Source: Gammaproteobacteria bacterium
GTDB lineage: Bacteria; Pseudomonadota; Gammaproteobacteria; Pseudomonadales; Pseudohongiellaceae
Direction of reading: 5' to 3'
DNA: 64,000 nucleotides
Assembly (NCBI GenBank): GCA_029245395.1
Contig: JAQWPL010000026.1
Coordinates: 62,001 to 126,000 of the forward strand
In this document: one piece after another, positions 9,113 through 18,873 of the stretch
How the letters are laid out: each line of letters begins with the position of its first letter
Position numbering within the stretch: the first letter of the stretch is position 1
Program-made: the position numbers and the translations under genes
The notes under the pieces: model-generated
The model's database searches: none
What the model was told of the DNA's origin: nothing
Seen by the model: only the letters and a program-made list of their open reading frames with translations

Positions 9113-9856
9113 TTAATCTGCCAGACTGGCCGAATGCAGAACAGCTGCCAGAGTTTCCGGGCAGGACAGGAAGGGGCTGTGGTCGGCATCCAACTGTACC
9201 ATCTCTTTGCAGGGCTGCTGCTTCATCATGTGGCGCTGGTGAGAGATCGGGATGACCTTGTCGTCAATGCAGCAGATATAGGTTTTTGCAACTTTTCCAA
9301 AGCATTCCTCTGTCAATGTGACTTTTCCAGCCAGTGGAAGGGCTGGTTGGAGCGGTAAGGTCAAAGGAACTGTTGCCAAATGCTCTGACTGTACGCGGTT
9401 GTAGAACAGGGGGCGTATATCATCCGGTGAAATGCCATAGAAGCGTTTGTCTTCGCTTAGCTGCATGGCTGTCTCGATAGGGGATGCCTCCAGAGCGGCC
9501 TGATTTGACGCTATCAGGTCGAACAAGCTCTGGCCGTTGCTGGGCAGATAGGCGCTGAGATAGATAAGCCGGTGTATATTATCCGGCCGCATTTCAGCCG
9601 CCTGGGATATAACCATGCCACTCATGCTATGCCCAACTAATATCACTTTATTCTCTATATTATCAATAAGATGGACTATATATCGAGAATATACATTAAA
9701 ACTTACTTTAGCAGGGTTCTTGGTATTTTGACCATGACCGGGCAGATCCGGGGTCAGTACCTTATGTCCAAGGGATTCGAGCAAAGGCGCGAAATTTGCC
9801 CAACAGGCGGCATCGTGCCACGCACCATGAACCAGAACAAAAACAGGATCGTCCAG
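9113..9856 (-). CDS. Alpha/beta hydrolase (EstC/salicylate-esterase-like), probable CTG start
   Basis: The nucleophile motif GHSMSGM, an upstream HGAWHDAACW block with the oxyanion-hole HG, and a late DADHSPF with the catalytic His mark an EstC/MES-type hydrolase; substrate unknown. The ATG/GTG/TTG-type start available (TTG 9784) would delete the HGAW strand and the oxyanion hole. The frame is open right up to the cysE stop (TGA 9862-9860), and the only near-cognate start before VFVLVHGAWH is CTG at 9856-9854. AAGGA lies 7 nt upstream of that CTG, inside the end of cysE. Translation is therefore probably from CTG, coupled to cysE. Read-through of the in-frame TGA would instead make a CysE fusion. 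Confidence 0.78.
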   Translation of the reverse strand: MDDPVFVLVHGAWHDAACWANFAPLLESLGHKVLTPDLPGHGQNTKNPAKVSFNVYSRYIVHLIDNIENKVILVGHSMSGMVISQAAEMRPDNIHRLIYLSAYLPSNGQSLFDLIASNQAALEASPIETAMQLSEDKRFYGISPDDIRPLFYNRVQSEHLATVPLTLPLQPALPLAGKVTLTEECFGKVAKTYICCIDDKVIPISHQRHMMKQQPCKEMVQLDADHSPFLSCPETLAAVLHSASLAD

Positions 9857-9859
9857 GGA

Positions 9860-10642
9860 TCAGTCCTTGTCGTTCTGGTGGTGGTCCATGTCTAGCGCAG
9901 GTTGCTCCGTCCTGGGCCGGCCGACCACCTTGGCGGGAATTCCCACAACGGTGGAATGAGCTTCGACATCATTTAACACAACGGAGCCTGCACCTATCCA
10001 GGCACCTTCGCCGATGACCACATTGCCAAGCACATTGGCCCCTGCGCCGATAAGAACACCGGTTTGTATTTTTGGATGACGGTCGCCCGAGTCTTTTCCG
10101 GTACCGCCGAGGGTGACACCCTGAAGGATAGAGATATTGTCATCCAGAACGCAGGTTTCACCAATGACGATGCCGGTCGCATGATCAAGCAGTATACCCT
10201 TGCCAATCCTGGCGGCCGGATGAATGTCTACGCCAAAGACTTCTGAGCACTGGCTTTGAATGTACAAGGCCATACCGCACCTTTCCTTATGCCATAACCA
10301 ATGAGCTATTCGATAGGATTGCAGCGCCTGGAAACCTTTGAAATGGAGGATAGCTGTGGAATAATTCTTGACAGCAGGGTCTCTTTCCCGAATAGCCAGT
10401 AAATCAGTGGTAATCAATTCAATGATGGATACATCGGTACGCAGAGCTTCGTCAAATACACCTTTCAGAACTGGTTGCGGCATATCTTCGCTGGCCAGCT
10501 TTCCGGACAACAGCTCACTGATCGCAGATTCCAGATCTCCGTGCTGTAAAATACGTTTACTCAGGTAGTTACCAAGATCAGGTTCATTAAGAATCTGTTC
10601 ATTGATCTCATCCCTGATGCTTGCCCAGAGATCTTTGTTCAT
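9860..10642 (-). CDS. cysE: Serine O-acetyltransferase
   Basis: Acetylates serine with acetyl-CoA, the first step of cysteine synthesis, in the cytosol. The start at ATG 10642 (MNKDLWASIRDEINEQILNE) is chosen over the upstream extension to 10714 because a good promoter lies inside that extension at 10674-10702. An N-terminal helical domain is followed by the left-handed beta-helix of hexapeptide repeats; the active-site region shows DIHPAARIG, LLDHATGIVIGE and GTGKDSGDRHPKI. The length of about 260 residues is normal for CysE. The tail is His/Asp-rich (DMDHHQNDKD). It shares its frame and stop codon boundary with the downstream hydrolase. Confidence 0.95.
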   Translation of the reverse strand: MNKDLWASIRDEINEQILNEPDLGNYLSKRILQHGDLESAISELLSGKLASEDMPQPVLKGVFDEALRTDVSIIELITTDLLAIRERDPAVKNYSTAILHFKGFQALQSYRIAHWLWHKERCGMALYIQSQCSEVFGVDIHPAARIGKGILLDHATGIVIGETCVLDDNISILQGVTLGGTGKDSGDRHPKIQTGVLIGAGANVLGNVVIGEGAWIGAGSVVLNDVEAHSTVVGIPAKVVGRPRTEQPALDMDHHQNDKD

Positions 10643-10673
10643 GACTTCGCTCTGACTGTCCGGAGGGCCTGCG

Positions 10674-10702
10674 ATTCTATAGCATGTCTCTGGGGCTATC
10701 AA
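10674..10702 (-). promoter_or_regulatory. Sigma70-like promoter of cysE
   Basis: Minus strand TTGATA (10702-10697), 17-nt spacer, TAGAAT (10679-10674), about 32 nt upstream of the ATG at 10642. Spacing and hexamers are good. Confidence 0.6.
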
Positions 10703-10841
10703 TTGCCGGGCCACACTGGCAGAGAGAATTGATCGCCGCTTTCTGGAGTTGAATGCGCAATACTGCTATCTTTCCGCGCTCAATTCAGGACGTCAGCAAT
10801 TCCAGAGCGTACCTGGAGCAGAAGTAAGCAGAGAAAGACAT

Positions 10842-11867
10842 ATGTCGGTTAAAAATGTGAGTATTCTCGGTGGCGGCAGTTTTGGCTCAGTCATCGCTAA
10901 TATCATTGCCCATAATGGCCACAAGACCTTGCTGTGGATGCGTGATTCCGAGCAGGTAGCCTCGCTCAATAAACTCCACGAAAACGTCAATTACCTGCCT
11001 GGTTATAAACTTCACAAGGATGTCGTCGCAACCGATGATCTGGCCATTGCTGTCAAGGATGTTGACCTGATTTTTGTGGCGGTTCCCAGTAGCAGCTTTA
11101 GGGATGTTGTAAGACAAATGGAACCCCTCATTCATGAAGATGTCATTCTCGTCAGTCTGACCAAAGGTATAGAAGCAAAAAGTTTTGCCCTGATGAGCCG
11201 AATCCTGGGTGAAGAAACCAATAATAGTCACATCGCTGTTTTGAGCGGTCCTAACCTGGCGAAAGAGATTGCCATAAACAGTCCAACTGGAGCTGTCGTA
11301 GCAAGCAAGGACACGGCAGTAGTAAAAGAAGTCCAAGATGTGCTGCGTTCGGAAAATTTCCGGGTTTATTCAAATTCAGACATGCTGGGGGTTGAGCTGG
11401 GGGGCTCCCTGAAAAATATTTATGCCATTATTGCCGGCCTGGCAGAAGCGGTGGGGATGGGACAAAACACCAATGCCATGTTAGTGACCCGAAGTCTCAC
11501 TGAAATGGCGCGATTCGGTGTTGAGTTGGGCGCTGACCCGATGACCTTCCTGGGGCTTTCTGGTGTAGGTGACCTGATTGTTACCTGTTCATCACCTTTG
11601 TCGCGTAATTTTCGCGTGGGCAAGGCGTTGGGCGAAGGCAAAGATATCGATCTTGTAATACGGGAAATGGATCAAGTGGCAGAAGGAGTGAACACCTTGC
11701 AGCAGGTCAAGGAGAAAGCGGATGAGCTTGGGGTAAAAATGCCACTGGTTCAAGGTCTTTATGAAATTGTGTACAACAATCAAAGCGTTGACCATATAAT
11801 AAGTTTTCTAATGCTGGAGGAGCAGGGATTGGATGTTGAGTATGCTACCGGAAGGCGGCATGACTGA
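10842..11867 (+). CDS. gpsA: Glycerol-3-phosphate dehydrogenase [NAD(P)+]
   Basis: Reduces dihydroxyacetone phosphate to sn-glycerol 3-phosphate for phospholipid synthesis, in the cytosol. ATG 10842 gives MSVKNVSILGGGSFGSVIAN with the N-terminal Rossmann GxGxxG-type loop. Family blocks SLTKGIEAKSF, LSGPNLAKEI, GVELGGSLKNIYAI and GLSGVGDLIVTC are all present. The length of 341 residues is normal. The frame is open upstream to 10749, but that part lacks homology. It is divergent from cysE, and its TGA overlaps the ATG of the DUF4389 gene by 8 nt, indicating one operon with that gene and sixA. Confidence 0.97.
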   Translation: MSVKNVSILGGGSFGSVIANIIAHNGHKTLLWMRDSEQVASLNKLHENVNYLPGYKLHKDVVATDDLAIAVKDVDLIFVAVPSSSFRDVVRQMEPLIHEDVILVSLTKGIEAKSFALMSRILGEETNNSHIAVLSGPNLAKEIAINSPTGAVVASKDTAVVKEVQDVLRSENFRVYSNSDMLGVELGGSLKNIYAIIAGLAEAVGMGQNTNAMLVTRSLTEMARFGVELGADPMTFLGLSGVGDLIVTCSSPLSRNFRVGKALGEGKDIDLVIREMDQVAEGVNTLQQVKEKADELGVKMPLVQGLYEIVYNNQSVDHIISFLMLEEQGLDVEYATGRRHD

Positions 11868-12417
11868 CACAGACAACTCGGTTACCAGGAGTAATTTTAT
11901 GAGTGAAGACAAAACAGAAGAAATAAAGCGCAATATATTATCTCCATCACAATGGTTCCGAATCTTGTATATGGTGTTTTACGCTGTTGCCTGTTGGGTG
12001 GTGCTGTTTGTGCTACCTATCATTATTGTCTGCCAGGTTCTTATAAGCCTGATCAGCGGTGCGGATAACACAAACCTGCGGGATTTTGGCGCCGCATTAT
12101 CTAACTATCTACATCAGGCAATAAATTACCTGTTGTATGTGTCAGATGACAAGCCCTGGCCATTTAACGAGACAGTGAACGATGATGATTCAGAATCCAA
12201 TTCAGCAGACCCTGAACCGGCTGATCCTGAACCAGCAGACCCTGAAACAGAAAGCGCTGAGGTAACGTCAGCAACTGAACCAGAACCAGTTCAAGCAGAG
12301 ACTGCAGATGATGACTTTGCCGACATCAGTTTTACCGGAGAAGCTGACAATGAAGATCAGACTGCTCAAACCGACGTTGGAAGTGACACTGAAGACGACG
12401 ATACCCTCAAACAGTAA
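11860..12417 (+). CDS. DUF4389 membrane protein with acidic tail
   Basis: Starts at ATG 11860 overlapping the gpsA stop (an alternative ATG follows at 11899). A hydrophobic segment of about 35 residues (FRILYMVFYAVACWVVLFVL onward) could form one or two membrane spans. The conserved block LSNYLHQAINYLLYVSDDKP is characteristic of DUF4389. The C-terminal third is an acidic low-complexity tail containing three copies of PADPE encoded by a 15-nt tandem repeat. The gpsA-DUF4389-sixA order is known in other gammaproteobacteria. Function unknown. Confidence 0.85.
   Translation: MTDTDNSVTRSNFMSEDKTEEIKRNILSPSQWFRILYMVFYAVACWVVLFVLPIIIVCQVLISLISGADNTNLRDFGAALSNYLHQAINYLLYVSDDKPWPFNETVNDDDSESNSADPEPADPEPADPETESAEVTSATEPEPVQAETADDDFADISFTGEADNEDQTAQTDVGSDTEDDDTLKQ
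12207..12252 (+). repeat. Tandem repeat of about 15 nt encoding PADPE
   Basis: Three diverged copies of a 15-nt unit (GCAGACCCTGAAC, GCTGATCCTGAAC, GCAGACCCTGAAA) inside the DUF4389 gene give PADPEPADPEPADPE. Likely slippage-prone and neutral in frame. Confidence 0.7.
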
Positions 12418-12453
12418 CCAGCAGGTCTGGCATTAGTCATCCTGAAGTTTTTT

Positions 12454-12936
12454 ATGAATTTATACCTTTTGCGGCACGGTGAGGCCGAAGCAAGCGCCTC
12501 AACCAGTGCGGGCCGGCAATTAACAGAAGCAGGTCATCAGGAAGTTGCGAGTGTTGCCATGCAGTTTGCATCAAGGCGTCTGGAAATTGATGCCTGTTAT
12601 GTCAGTCCAGCATTGCGAGCCAGGCAAACGGCAGAAACCTTCCTGTCCCATATTTTCAATTCCCCCGAACCTTCCATTATCGACGAACTCAGTGCTAATC
12701 AACGGGCCGCGAATCTCATGCTTTTCCTTGAGAAGATTAGCGCTAACAATGTACTTCTGGTGAGTCACAACCCAATCCTGTCTGAGCTATTAGCGTTACT
12801 GACCAAGGGCAATATGGATGATCTTGTCATTTTGGACACAGCGGATATGGCCTGTGTTTCTCTTGAAGTCATCGGGCTTGGTATGGGCAGATGCCCGTTT
12901 ATTTTGCAGGCTTGCGCTTCTACACCAGCATCCTGA
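12454..12936 (+). CDS. sixA: Phosphohistidine phosphatase SixA
   Basis: Histidine-phosphatase superfamily member that in E. coli dephosphorylates phosphohistidine on signalling/PTS proteins. The N-terminal catalytic LLRHGEAEA motif is intact, followed by SPALRARQTAE and a second catalytic His in LLVSHNPILSELL. The length of 160 residues is normal. It follows the DUF4389 gene by 36 nt and precedes a hydrolase by 7 nt. Confidence 0.93.
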   Translation: MNLYLLRHGEAEASASTSAGRQLTEAGHQEVASVAMQFASRRLEIDACYVSPALRARQTAETFLSHIFNSPEPSIIDELSANQRAANLMLFLEKISANNVLLVSHNPILSELLALLTKGNMDDLVILDTADMACVSLEVIGLGMGRCPFILQACASTPAS

Positions 12937-12943
12937 ACTGGCC

Positions 12944-13789
12944 ATGACAGCCGGCGAACAATTTGTCACGATCAATGGCCTGGAACTAGCCGTAAAAACC
13001 TGGGGAAATCCGGACTTGCCGCCAGTGATAGCCCTGCATGGTTGGCTGGATAATGCGGCCACTTTTGACCAGCTAGCCCCGCTGGTTGATTCTCACTACT
13101 GGATTATTCCAGACCTGTCTGGGCACGGACTGTCGGCTCATAGAGGCATTGCTGTTGATTACTCTCTCTCGAGTTACTGCATTGAAGTTATGGCACTGGC
13201 AGACTCACTATCTCTAGACAGGTTTGTGCTTGTAGGCCACTCCATGGGGGGAGGAGTAGCCAATCTATTGGCTGGCCTTTATCCGGAGCGTATCGAGAAA
13301 CTGGTTTTGCTGGATGTAATAGGCACTCTCACCACTCCGGCCGAAGATACCCTGACACAAATGCGCAAGGGACTTGATCAGCGCCTGGAAAGAACGCCAC
13401 GCAAGGCAGGCTTGTACGCAACCCGAGATAAGGCAGTAGAAGCGCGTGCCAAGAAAGGTATCGATCTGGATGCTGCACAAACACTTGGGAGAAGGGGGAT
13501 AGCTAAACAAGAACAAGGATATTATTGGTGTCATGATCAACGACTGATACTCAGGAGTTTGTTAAGCATGACTGACGATCAGTTAGTGCCATTCATGGAA
13601 GCTGTTTGTTGTCCGGTTCTGGTTATTGGCTCACAAGAAGCCGTGATTCGTCAGCAGGTTGTTCAAAAGCGGGTCGCTTTAGTGAACGAGATTCGAACGG
13701 TAAATTTGCCAGGAGGACATCATCAACATCTTGATGGGGATGTTTCAGGTATTGTGGCTTTGTTAAAGGAATTCCTGGGTCAGTCTTAA
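12944..13789 (+). CDS. Alpha/beta hydrolase
   Basis: Start at ATG 12944 (MTAGEQFVTINGLELAVKTW), 7 nt after the sixA stop; the longer frame from 12818 overlaps sixA and is not used. Oxyanion-hole motif ALHGWLDNAATFD, nucleophile elbow GHSMGGGVA, and catalytic His near the end in LPGGHHQHLDGD give the complete triad layout of a serine hydrolase, about 281 residues. Substrate unknown; the family includes esterases and epoxide-hydrolase relatives. Probably co-transcribed with gpsA-DUF4389-sixA. Confidence 0.88.
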   Translation: MTAGEQFVTINGLELAVKTWGNPDLPPVIALHGWLDNAATFDQLAPLVDSHYWIIPDLSGHGLSAHRGIAVDYSLSSYCIEVMALADSLSLDRFVLVGHSMGGGVANLLAGLYPERIEKLVLLDVIGTLTTPAEDTLTQMRKGLDQRLERTPRKAGLYATRDKAVEARAKKGIDLDAAQTLGRRGIAKQEQGYYWCHDQRLILRSLLSMTDDQLVPFMEAVCCPVLVIGSQEAVIRQQVVQKRVALVNEIRTVNLPGGHHQHLDGDVSGIVALLKEFLGQS

Positions 13790-13798
13790 AAAGGCCGC

Positions 13799-14353
13799 TT
13801 AATCAATTAATGACAAAAATTCTGATCGGGTGCCTTGTTTATCCCGGAATGCGCCAAGCATGCAGGATGTTGTCATCACCGAATTCTGTTTTTGTACGCC
13901 ACGCATCATCATACACATGTGCTTAGATTCTATAATCACACCAACTCCACGGGCATCAGTAATACGCAGAATGGTTTCCGCAATCTGCTGGGTTAAGTGT
14001 TCTTGAATCTGTAGGCGGCGCGCGTACATATCCACAATCCTGGCTACTTTGGAAAGTCCGATGACAGTATCCGTAGGCAGGTACGCGACATGGCATTTGC
14101 CGATGAAGGGCAACAGGTGATGTTCACACAGAGAGTAAAGCTCAATGTTTTTCACGATCACCATTTCATTGGAGGTTGAAGGAAACAGGGCATTGTTGAC
14201 GACTTCATCAACGTCCAGCGTGTATCCCTGGGTGAGAAACCGCATCGCCTTGGCAGCGCGGGTAGGCGTGTCCTTGAGACCGGGCCGGTTCAGGTCTTCG
14301 CCAGATTGTTCAATGATGGCCGCGTAGGCGTCCTGTAAGATCTTGTCTTGCAT
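13799..14353 (-). CDS. folE: GTP cyclohydrolase I
   Basis: Converts GTP to 7,8-dihydroneopterin triphosphate, the first step of folate synthesis. Visible signatures are [20 protein letters not shown], the zinc Cys/His region [20 protein letters not shown], and [20 protein letters not shown] with the second zinc cysteine. 184 residues from ATG 14353, normal for the bacterial enzyme. It converges with the hydrolase (9 nt between stops) and diverges from prmB. Confidence 0.97.
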   Translation of the reverse strand: MQDKILQDAYAAIIEQSGEDLNRPGLKDTPTRAAKAMRFLTQGYTLDVDEVVNNALFPSTSNEMVIVKNIELYSLCEHHLLPFIGKCHVAYLPTDTVIGLSKVARIVDMYARRLQIQEHLTQQIAETILRITDARGVGVIIESKHMCMMMRGVQKQNSVMTTSCMLGAFRDKQGTRSEFLSLID

Positions 14354-14456
14354 AGGATTTCTGGTGTTTTCCAGTAGTAACTTTGGTTTTGCTTTGGCCT
14401 GATTATGAGTAAACTGCGCACCCTACGCGAATCTTGAATCCGGGTAAAGAAAATCT

Positions 14457-15338
14457 GTGAAAAAGCCAGCGCCAGACAGTGTCCAGGCATGGATCATGAA
14501 AGCCAGTGAATTTCTGGCGGAACATGAACTTTATTTCGGTCATGGAACTGATAATCCGTACTCTGAAGCGCAGTGGCTTGTGGTAGCTGTTCTTACGCAG
14601 CAAGGGATGAAAAAGATTTCTCCAGACACCTCAATTTCTGCAGCAACACAGCAATTCATAGAAAACCTTCTCAGAAGGCGAGTTGAGGATAAAATTCCGA
14701 TGGCTTACCTGCTCAATGAGGCCTGGTTTGCAGGCCATTGTTTTTATGTGGATGAACGTGTGCTGGTGCCCAGATCTCCTTTTGCCGAGTTGATTGACAA
14801 TGCATTTGAGCCGCTGGTAATCGATCCGCCAGCAACAATCCTGGATTTGTGCTGCGGCAGTGGCTGCATAGGTATTTCTTGTGCATTAGCTTTTCCTGAT
14901 AGCGAAGTCTTACTGACAGATAATTCCAGGGAGGCGATAGCCGTTGCTAACATCAATATCCAGCGATTTGACCTGGGAAGTCGAGTGAGTACCGCAGAGT
15001 CAGACCTGTTCAAGGCTGTGAGCGGAAATTTCGACCTCATTGTAAGTAACCCGCCGTATGTATCCAGAGATGAATACCAGGCACTTCCCAGAGAACATCA
15101 TCATGAACCGGAAGCAGGGCTGGTCTGTGGTCATGAAGGGTTAGGGCTTCCCTTGCAGATTTTTGCTCAGGCAGATGAATTTTTGAATCAAAATGGGCTG
15201 CTAATTCTCGAAACCGGATATAGCTGGCAAGCGTTGGAAGTTGCCACACCTGAAATTCATAAGCTCTGGCTGGATTTTGAATTCGGCGGCGAGGGTGTAT
15301 GTGCCGTCAGCGCAAAGTCATTGTCCAATCAGGCTTAG
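14457..15338 (+). CDS. prmB: Ribosomal protein uL3 glutamine N5-methyltransferase
   Basis: SAM-dependent methyltransferase modifying glutamine in ribosomal protein L3. The GTG start at 14457 keeps the N-terminal helix, including YFGHGTDNPYSEAQWLV; an ATG at 14496 would trim it. The SAM motif ILDLCCGSGCIGI and catalytic NPPY (IVSNPPYVSRDEYQALP) are followed by EPEAGLVCGHEGLGLPL, which separates PrmB from PrmC/HemK. 293 residues. It lies next to aroC, a pairing seen in Pseudomonas and relatives. Confidence 0.94.
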   Translation: MKKPAPDSVQAWIMKASEFLAEHELYFGHGTDNPYSEAQWLVVAVLTQQGMKKISPDTSISAATQQFIENLLRRRVEDKIPMAYLLNEAWFAGHCFYVDERVLVPRSPFAELIDNAFEPLVIDPPATILDLCCGSGCIGISCALAFPDSEVLLTDNSREAIAVANINIQRFDLGSRVSTAESDLFKAVSGNFDLIVSNPPYVSRDEYQALPREHHHEPEAGLVCGHEGLGLPLQIFAQADEFLNQNGLLILETGYSWQALEVATPEIHKLWLDFEFGGEGVCAVSAKSLSNQA

Positions 15339-15400
15339 GTTATCAGGCTAAATCCCCGGTACGACTGGATTTTTCAGTAACAAAAGCCCGGTTGGTACGT

Positions 15401-15406
15401 TATAAT
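15401..15406 (+). promoter_or_regulatory. Putative -10 element for aroC
   Basis: Perfect TATAAT about 50 nt upstream of the aroC ATG, followed by GCC and a T-rich stretch. No good -35 hexamer at 17 nt. Confidence 0.4.
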
Positions 15407-15456
15407 ATCCGCCTTTTTTAGTCGTCAACTCTCATTAATTTTATTGGTACCCAAGA

Positions 15457-16557
15457 ATGTCCGGCAATACTATCGGCAAACTTTTTACAGTGACTTCATT
15501 TGGAGAAAGTCACGGTCCAGCACTCGGCTGCATAGTTGACGGGTGTCCGCCGGGCCTTGCCCTGAACGAAGCAGATTTGCAGGCAGATCTGGATCGCAGG
15601 AAACCAGGGGCTAACCGATATACGACACAGCGCAAGGAAGCTGATCAGGTGCAGATACTGTCCGGAATTTTTGAAGGTATAACCACCGGCACTCCGATTG
15701 GTATGGTAATTGAGAATCAGGATCAGAAAAGCAAGGATTACAGCAAGATTAAGGGCCTGTTCCGCCCAGCCCATGCGGATTATACCTACCAGCAGAAATA
15801 CGGGATCCGTGATTACCGTGGCGGCGGGCGCTCTTCGGCGCGTGAAACAGCCATGCGGGTGGCTGCTGGTGCCATTGCAAAGAAATATCTGCTGGAAAAC
15901 CAGGGCATCCAGATCCGAGGCTACCTTTCTCAGTTGGGCCCTATTAAAGCTGACCTGGTGGATTGGGCTGAAGTGCCTAACAACCCTTTCTTTTGCCCTG
16001 ACCCCTCCAAAGTAGAGGAAATGGCTCAATATATGACTGATCTGGGTAAAGAGGGCAATTCAGTCGGCGCGAAAATTTCTGTGGTTGCTACCGGTGTGCC
16101 CCCGGGATTGGGAGAACCGGTATTTGATCGTCTGGATGCTGAACTGGCGCATGCCTTGATGAGTATCAATGCTGTAAAAGGCGTGGAAATCGGGGCTGGT
16201 TTTGACTCTGTAGCTCAAAAAGGGTCCGAACACCGGGATTTAATCAGCCCTGAGGGTTTTCACAGCAATCACGCTGGCGGCGTCCTTGGTGGCATCAGCT
16301 CTGGACAGGACATAGTGGCTCATATTGCCTTGAAGCCCACATCCAGTATTCGGATTCCTGGTGAGACTGTAGATATTGAGGGCAAAAGCGCAGAAGTAGT
16401 GACCACCGGCAGGCATGACCCCTGTGTGGGAATCCGGGCCACGCCTATTGCCGAAGCCATGATGGCAATTACTCTGATGGATCATTTGCTCAGGCACAGG
16501 GCGCAAAATGGTGGTGTGGAATCTCAGACTCCAGTGATTCCGGCACAAAATCAATAG
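15457..16557 (+). CDS. aroC: Chorismate synthase
   Basis: Converts 5-enolpyruvylshikimate-3-phosphate to chorismate with reduced FMN. The N-terminus [20 protein letters not shown] is the family signature 1; [20 protein letters not shown] and [20 protein letters not shown] (signature 2) and [20 protein letters not shown] (signature 3) follow. 366 residues. It provides the branch-point precursor for the trp genes downstream. Confidence 0.98.
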   Translation: MSGNTIGKLFTVTSFGESHGPALGCIVDGCPPGLALNEADLQADLDRRKPGANRYTTQRKEADQVQILSGIFEGITTGTPIGMVIENQDQKSKDYSKIKGLFRPAHADYTYQQKYGIRDYRGGGRSSARETAMRVAAGAIAKKYLLENQGIQIRGYLSQLGPIKADLVDWAEVPNNPFFCPDPSKVEEMAQYMTDLGKEGNSVGAKISVVATGVPPGLGEPVFDRLDAELAHALMSINAVKGVEIGAGFDSVAQKGSEHRDLISPEGFHSNHAGGVLGGISSGQDIVAHIALKPTSSIRIPGETVDIEGKSAEVVTTGRHDPCVGIRATPIAEAMMAITLMDHLLRHRAQNGGVESQTPVIPAQNQ

Positions 16558-16612
16558 TATAAATTACATTATTTTAATAATTTAAGACACTGAAATATGA
16601 GAGATATATAAG

Positions 16613-18040
16613 ATGTCAGGAAAGACTTTATACGATAAATTGTGGGATTCTCACTTGGTCAAAAATCAGGATGATGGTACTTCCTTGATGTATATCGACC
16701 TACACTTTCTTCATGAAGTGACTTCACCACAGGCATTTGAAGGACTGCGCCTGGCTGGCCGTAAACCATGGCGCGCCGATGCCAATATGGCAACTCCGGA
16801 TCATAATGTCCCAACTACCAAGGATGAGCGCTCCCAAGGGGTGGAAGGCATTGTTGACCCTGTATCAAAAATACAGGTGAAATCGCTGGACAGTAACTGT
16901 GAAGAGTTTGGTATCCATGAATTTCATATTGATGATCCCAGACACGGCATTGTTCATGTAATCGGCCCTGAGCAAGGTAGGACTCTGCCTGGCATGACGA
17001 TTGTGTGCGGAGATTCCCATACCTCTACGCATGGCGCCCTTGGGGCATTAGCACACGGCATTGGCACTTCTGAAGTGGAACATGTGCTGGCCACCCAGTG
17101 TCTTGTGCAGAAAAAGGCGAAAAACATGCTGGTGAAGGTCAATGGACAGCTTAATCCAGGGGTGACGGCCAAGGATATCGTCCTGGCCATCATTGGCAAG
17201 ATTGGTACGGCAGGTGGAACGGGCTACACCATTGAATTTGGTGGTGAAGCCATACAATCCCTGTCTGTTGAAGGCAGAATGACTGTCTGCAATATGGCCA
17301 TTGAAGCAGGTGCTCGAGCTGGTGTTGTTGCCGTGGATGAAAAAACTATCGATTACGTCCAAGGTAGGCCCTTTGCGCCCTCTGGTGAGTTATGGGACAA
17401 GGCCGCTGTGGTCTGGCGTAATCTTGTCAGTGATGATGATGCACAATTTGATGCCGTTGAGGAGATGGATGCGGCGGAAATTGTGCCCCAGGTCAGCTGG
17501 GGGACATCTCCTGAAATGGTTGCCCCGGTAACCGGACATGTGCCCGACCCGGCTGATACGGGCAATGACTCTAAGCGTAATAATTACTTACAAGCCCTGA
17601 AATACATGGGACTTGAGCCCGGCACGCCGATTCAGGAAATCAAACTGGATCGGGTGTTTATCGGTTCTTGTACGAATTCCCGAATTGAGGACCTGCGTGC
17701 CGCCGCTGCCGTGGTCAAAGGCCGGAAAGTGGCTGAAAATATCAAGGAAGCACTGGTAGTACCGGGTTCCGGTTTGGTTAAAGCCCAGGCGGAAAAGGAA
17801 GGTCTGGACAGAATCTTTACAGAAGCCGGCCTGCAATGGCGAGAGCCAGGATGTTCTATGTGCCTGGCCATGAATGCTGATCAACTGGGAGAAGGGGAGC
17901 ATTGCGCTTCAACATCCAACAGGAATTTTGAAGGCAGACAGGGATTTGGGGGTCGTACCCATCTGGTTAGCCCCGCCATGGCAGCGGCTGCTGCAGTGCA
18001 TGGGCACTTTGTTGATGTAAGGGATATAAAAATACTTTAA
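16613..18040 (+). CDS. leuC: 3-isopropylmalate dehydratase large subunit
   Basis: With LeuD it isomerises 2-isopropylmalate to 3-isopropylmalate in leucine synthesis. Aconitase-family [4Fe-4S] ligands are seen at about Cys352 (FIGSCTNSR) and Cys414/Cys417 (GCSMCLAMN). Also present are [20 protein letters not shown] and [20 protein letters not shown]. 475 residues, normal. The usual tight coupling to leuD is replaced by a 182-nt A+T-rich spacer. Confidence 0.98.
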   Translation: MSGKTLYDKLWDSHLVKNQDDGTSLMYIDLHFLHEVTSPQAFEGLRLAGRKPWRADANMATPDHNVPTTKDERSQGVEGIVDPVSKIQVKSLDSNCEEFGIHEFHIDDPRHGIVHVIGPEQGRTLPGMTIVCGDSHTSTHGALGALAHGIGTSEVEHVLATQCLVQKKAKNMLVKVNGQLNPGVTAKDIVLAIIGKIGTAGGTGYTIEFGGEAIQSLSVEGRMTVCNMAIEAGARAGVVAVDEKTIDYVQGRPFAPSGELWDKAAVVWRNLVSDDDAQFDAVEEMDAAEIVPQVSWGTSPEMVAPVTGHVPDPADTGNDSKRNNYLQALKYMGLEPGTPIQEIKLDRVFIGSCTNSRIEDLRAAAAVVKGRKVAENIKEALVVPGSGLVKAQAEKEGLDRIFTEAGLQWREPGCSMCLAMNADQLGEGEHCASTSNRNFEGRQGFGGRTHLVSPAMAAAAAVHGHFVDVRDIKIL

Positions 18041-18222
18041 ATTCAACAAGTTGTATCAATAATCTAGAGCTGCAGGTTAATTTACTTTAACTATAAAAAA
18101 ATAAATTTATATGGATAAATCAATGGATTAAGTTAGTAAGTTACAGTAAAAAGCGATAAGTTTTAAATATACAATATAAGTCAATTAAATCAGTAATATG
18201 TATTGATAAATTAGAGTAAAAG
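18041..18222. other. A+T-rich spacer between leuC and leuD
   Basis: 182 nt of strongly A+T-rich sequence with no ORF, no clear hairpin and no repeat that I can see. In most relatives leuC and leuD are nearly adjacent. It could hold a separate leuD promoter, but no convincing pair of hexamers stands out. Confidence 0.6.
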
Positions 18223-18873
18223 ATGAAGAAATTTGAGAAAGAAGATGGCATCGTCATGCCCCTGGACAGGGCTAATGTGGATACGGATTACATTATTCCA
18301 AAGCAGTTTTTGAAATCCATTAAACGCACAGGGTTCGGCAAGAACCTGTTCGATGAAGCCAGGTACCTGGACAAGGGACTTCCTGATGCGGAATGCACGG
18401 GACGGCCGCTGAATACTGATTTCGTGCTGAATCAACCCAGATACCAGGGTGCGTCCATTCTGCTGGCCAGAGAAAACTTTGGCTGCGGTTCAAGCAGAGA
18501 GCATGCCCCATGGGCCCTGGATGACTATGGGTTCCGTTGCGTAATTGCCCCGAGTTTCGCTGATATTTTCTTCAATAACTGTGTTAAGAATGGAATATTA
18601 CTCATTGTTTTAGAAGAGAAGACTGTGGAGACAATGTTCGAAGAAACATTTGCTGAGGAGGGCTACCGTCTGGCAGTGGATATAGCATCCCAGACAATTA
18701 CCAAGCCAAATGGTGAACAAATTGCCTTTACTATCGAGGATTCCCGTAAAAACGTGCTTCTGAATGGGTTGGATGATATATCCCTGACCCTGGATAGCAA
18801 AACAGATATTCTCGGTTTCGAAGGCCGCTGGCAGCAGGAATCACCCTGGCTCTTTCCCCAGAGAAATTCTTGA
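18223..18873 (+). CDS. leuD: 3-isopropylmalate dehydratase small subunit
   Basis: Swivel-domain partner of LeuC. The N-terminal block [20 protein letters not shown] and the substrate-specificity loop [20 protein letters not shown] are intact, as is [19 protein letters not shown]. 216 residues from ATG 18223, normal. The next gene is asd; leuB, usual at this place in related genomes, is not present. Confidence 0.98.
   Translation: MKKFEKEDGIVMPLDRANVDTDYIIPKQFLKSIKRTGFGKNLFDEARYLDKGLPDAECTGRPLNTDFVLNQPRYQGASILLARENFGCGSSREHAPWALDDYGFRCVIAPSFADIFFNNCVKNGILLIVLEEKTVETMFEETFAEEGYRLAVDIASQTITKPNGEQIAFTIEDSRKNVLLNGLDDISLTLDSKTDILGFEGRWQQESPWLFPQRNS

Noticed and set aside
10689-10714. Upstream start for cysE giving 284 residues
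   Set aside because: The promoter TTGATA-17-TAGAAT lies inside that extension, and the extra residues lack homology; ATG 10642 is preferred.
12818-12943. Long N-terminal extension of the hydrolase after sixA
   Set aside because: It overlaps sixA in another frame and contains no conserved hydrolase sequence; ATG 12944 directly follows the sixA stop.
15339-15456. Possible attenuator or riboswitch upstream of aroC
   Set aside because: Only a T-rich stretch and a TATAAT are seen; no leader peptide, paired stems or terminator.
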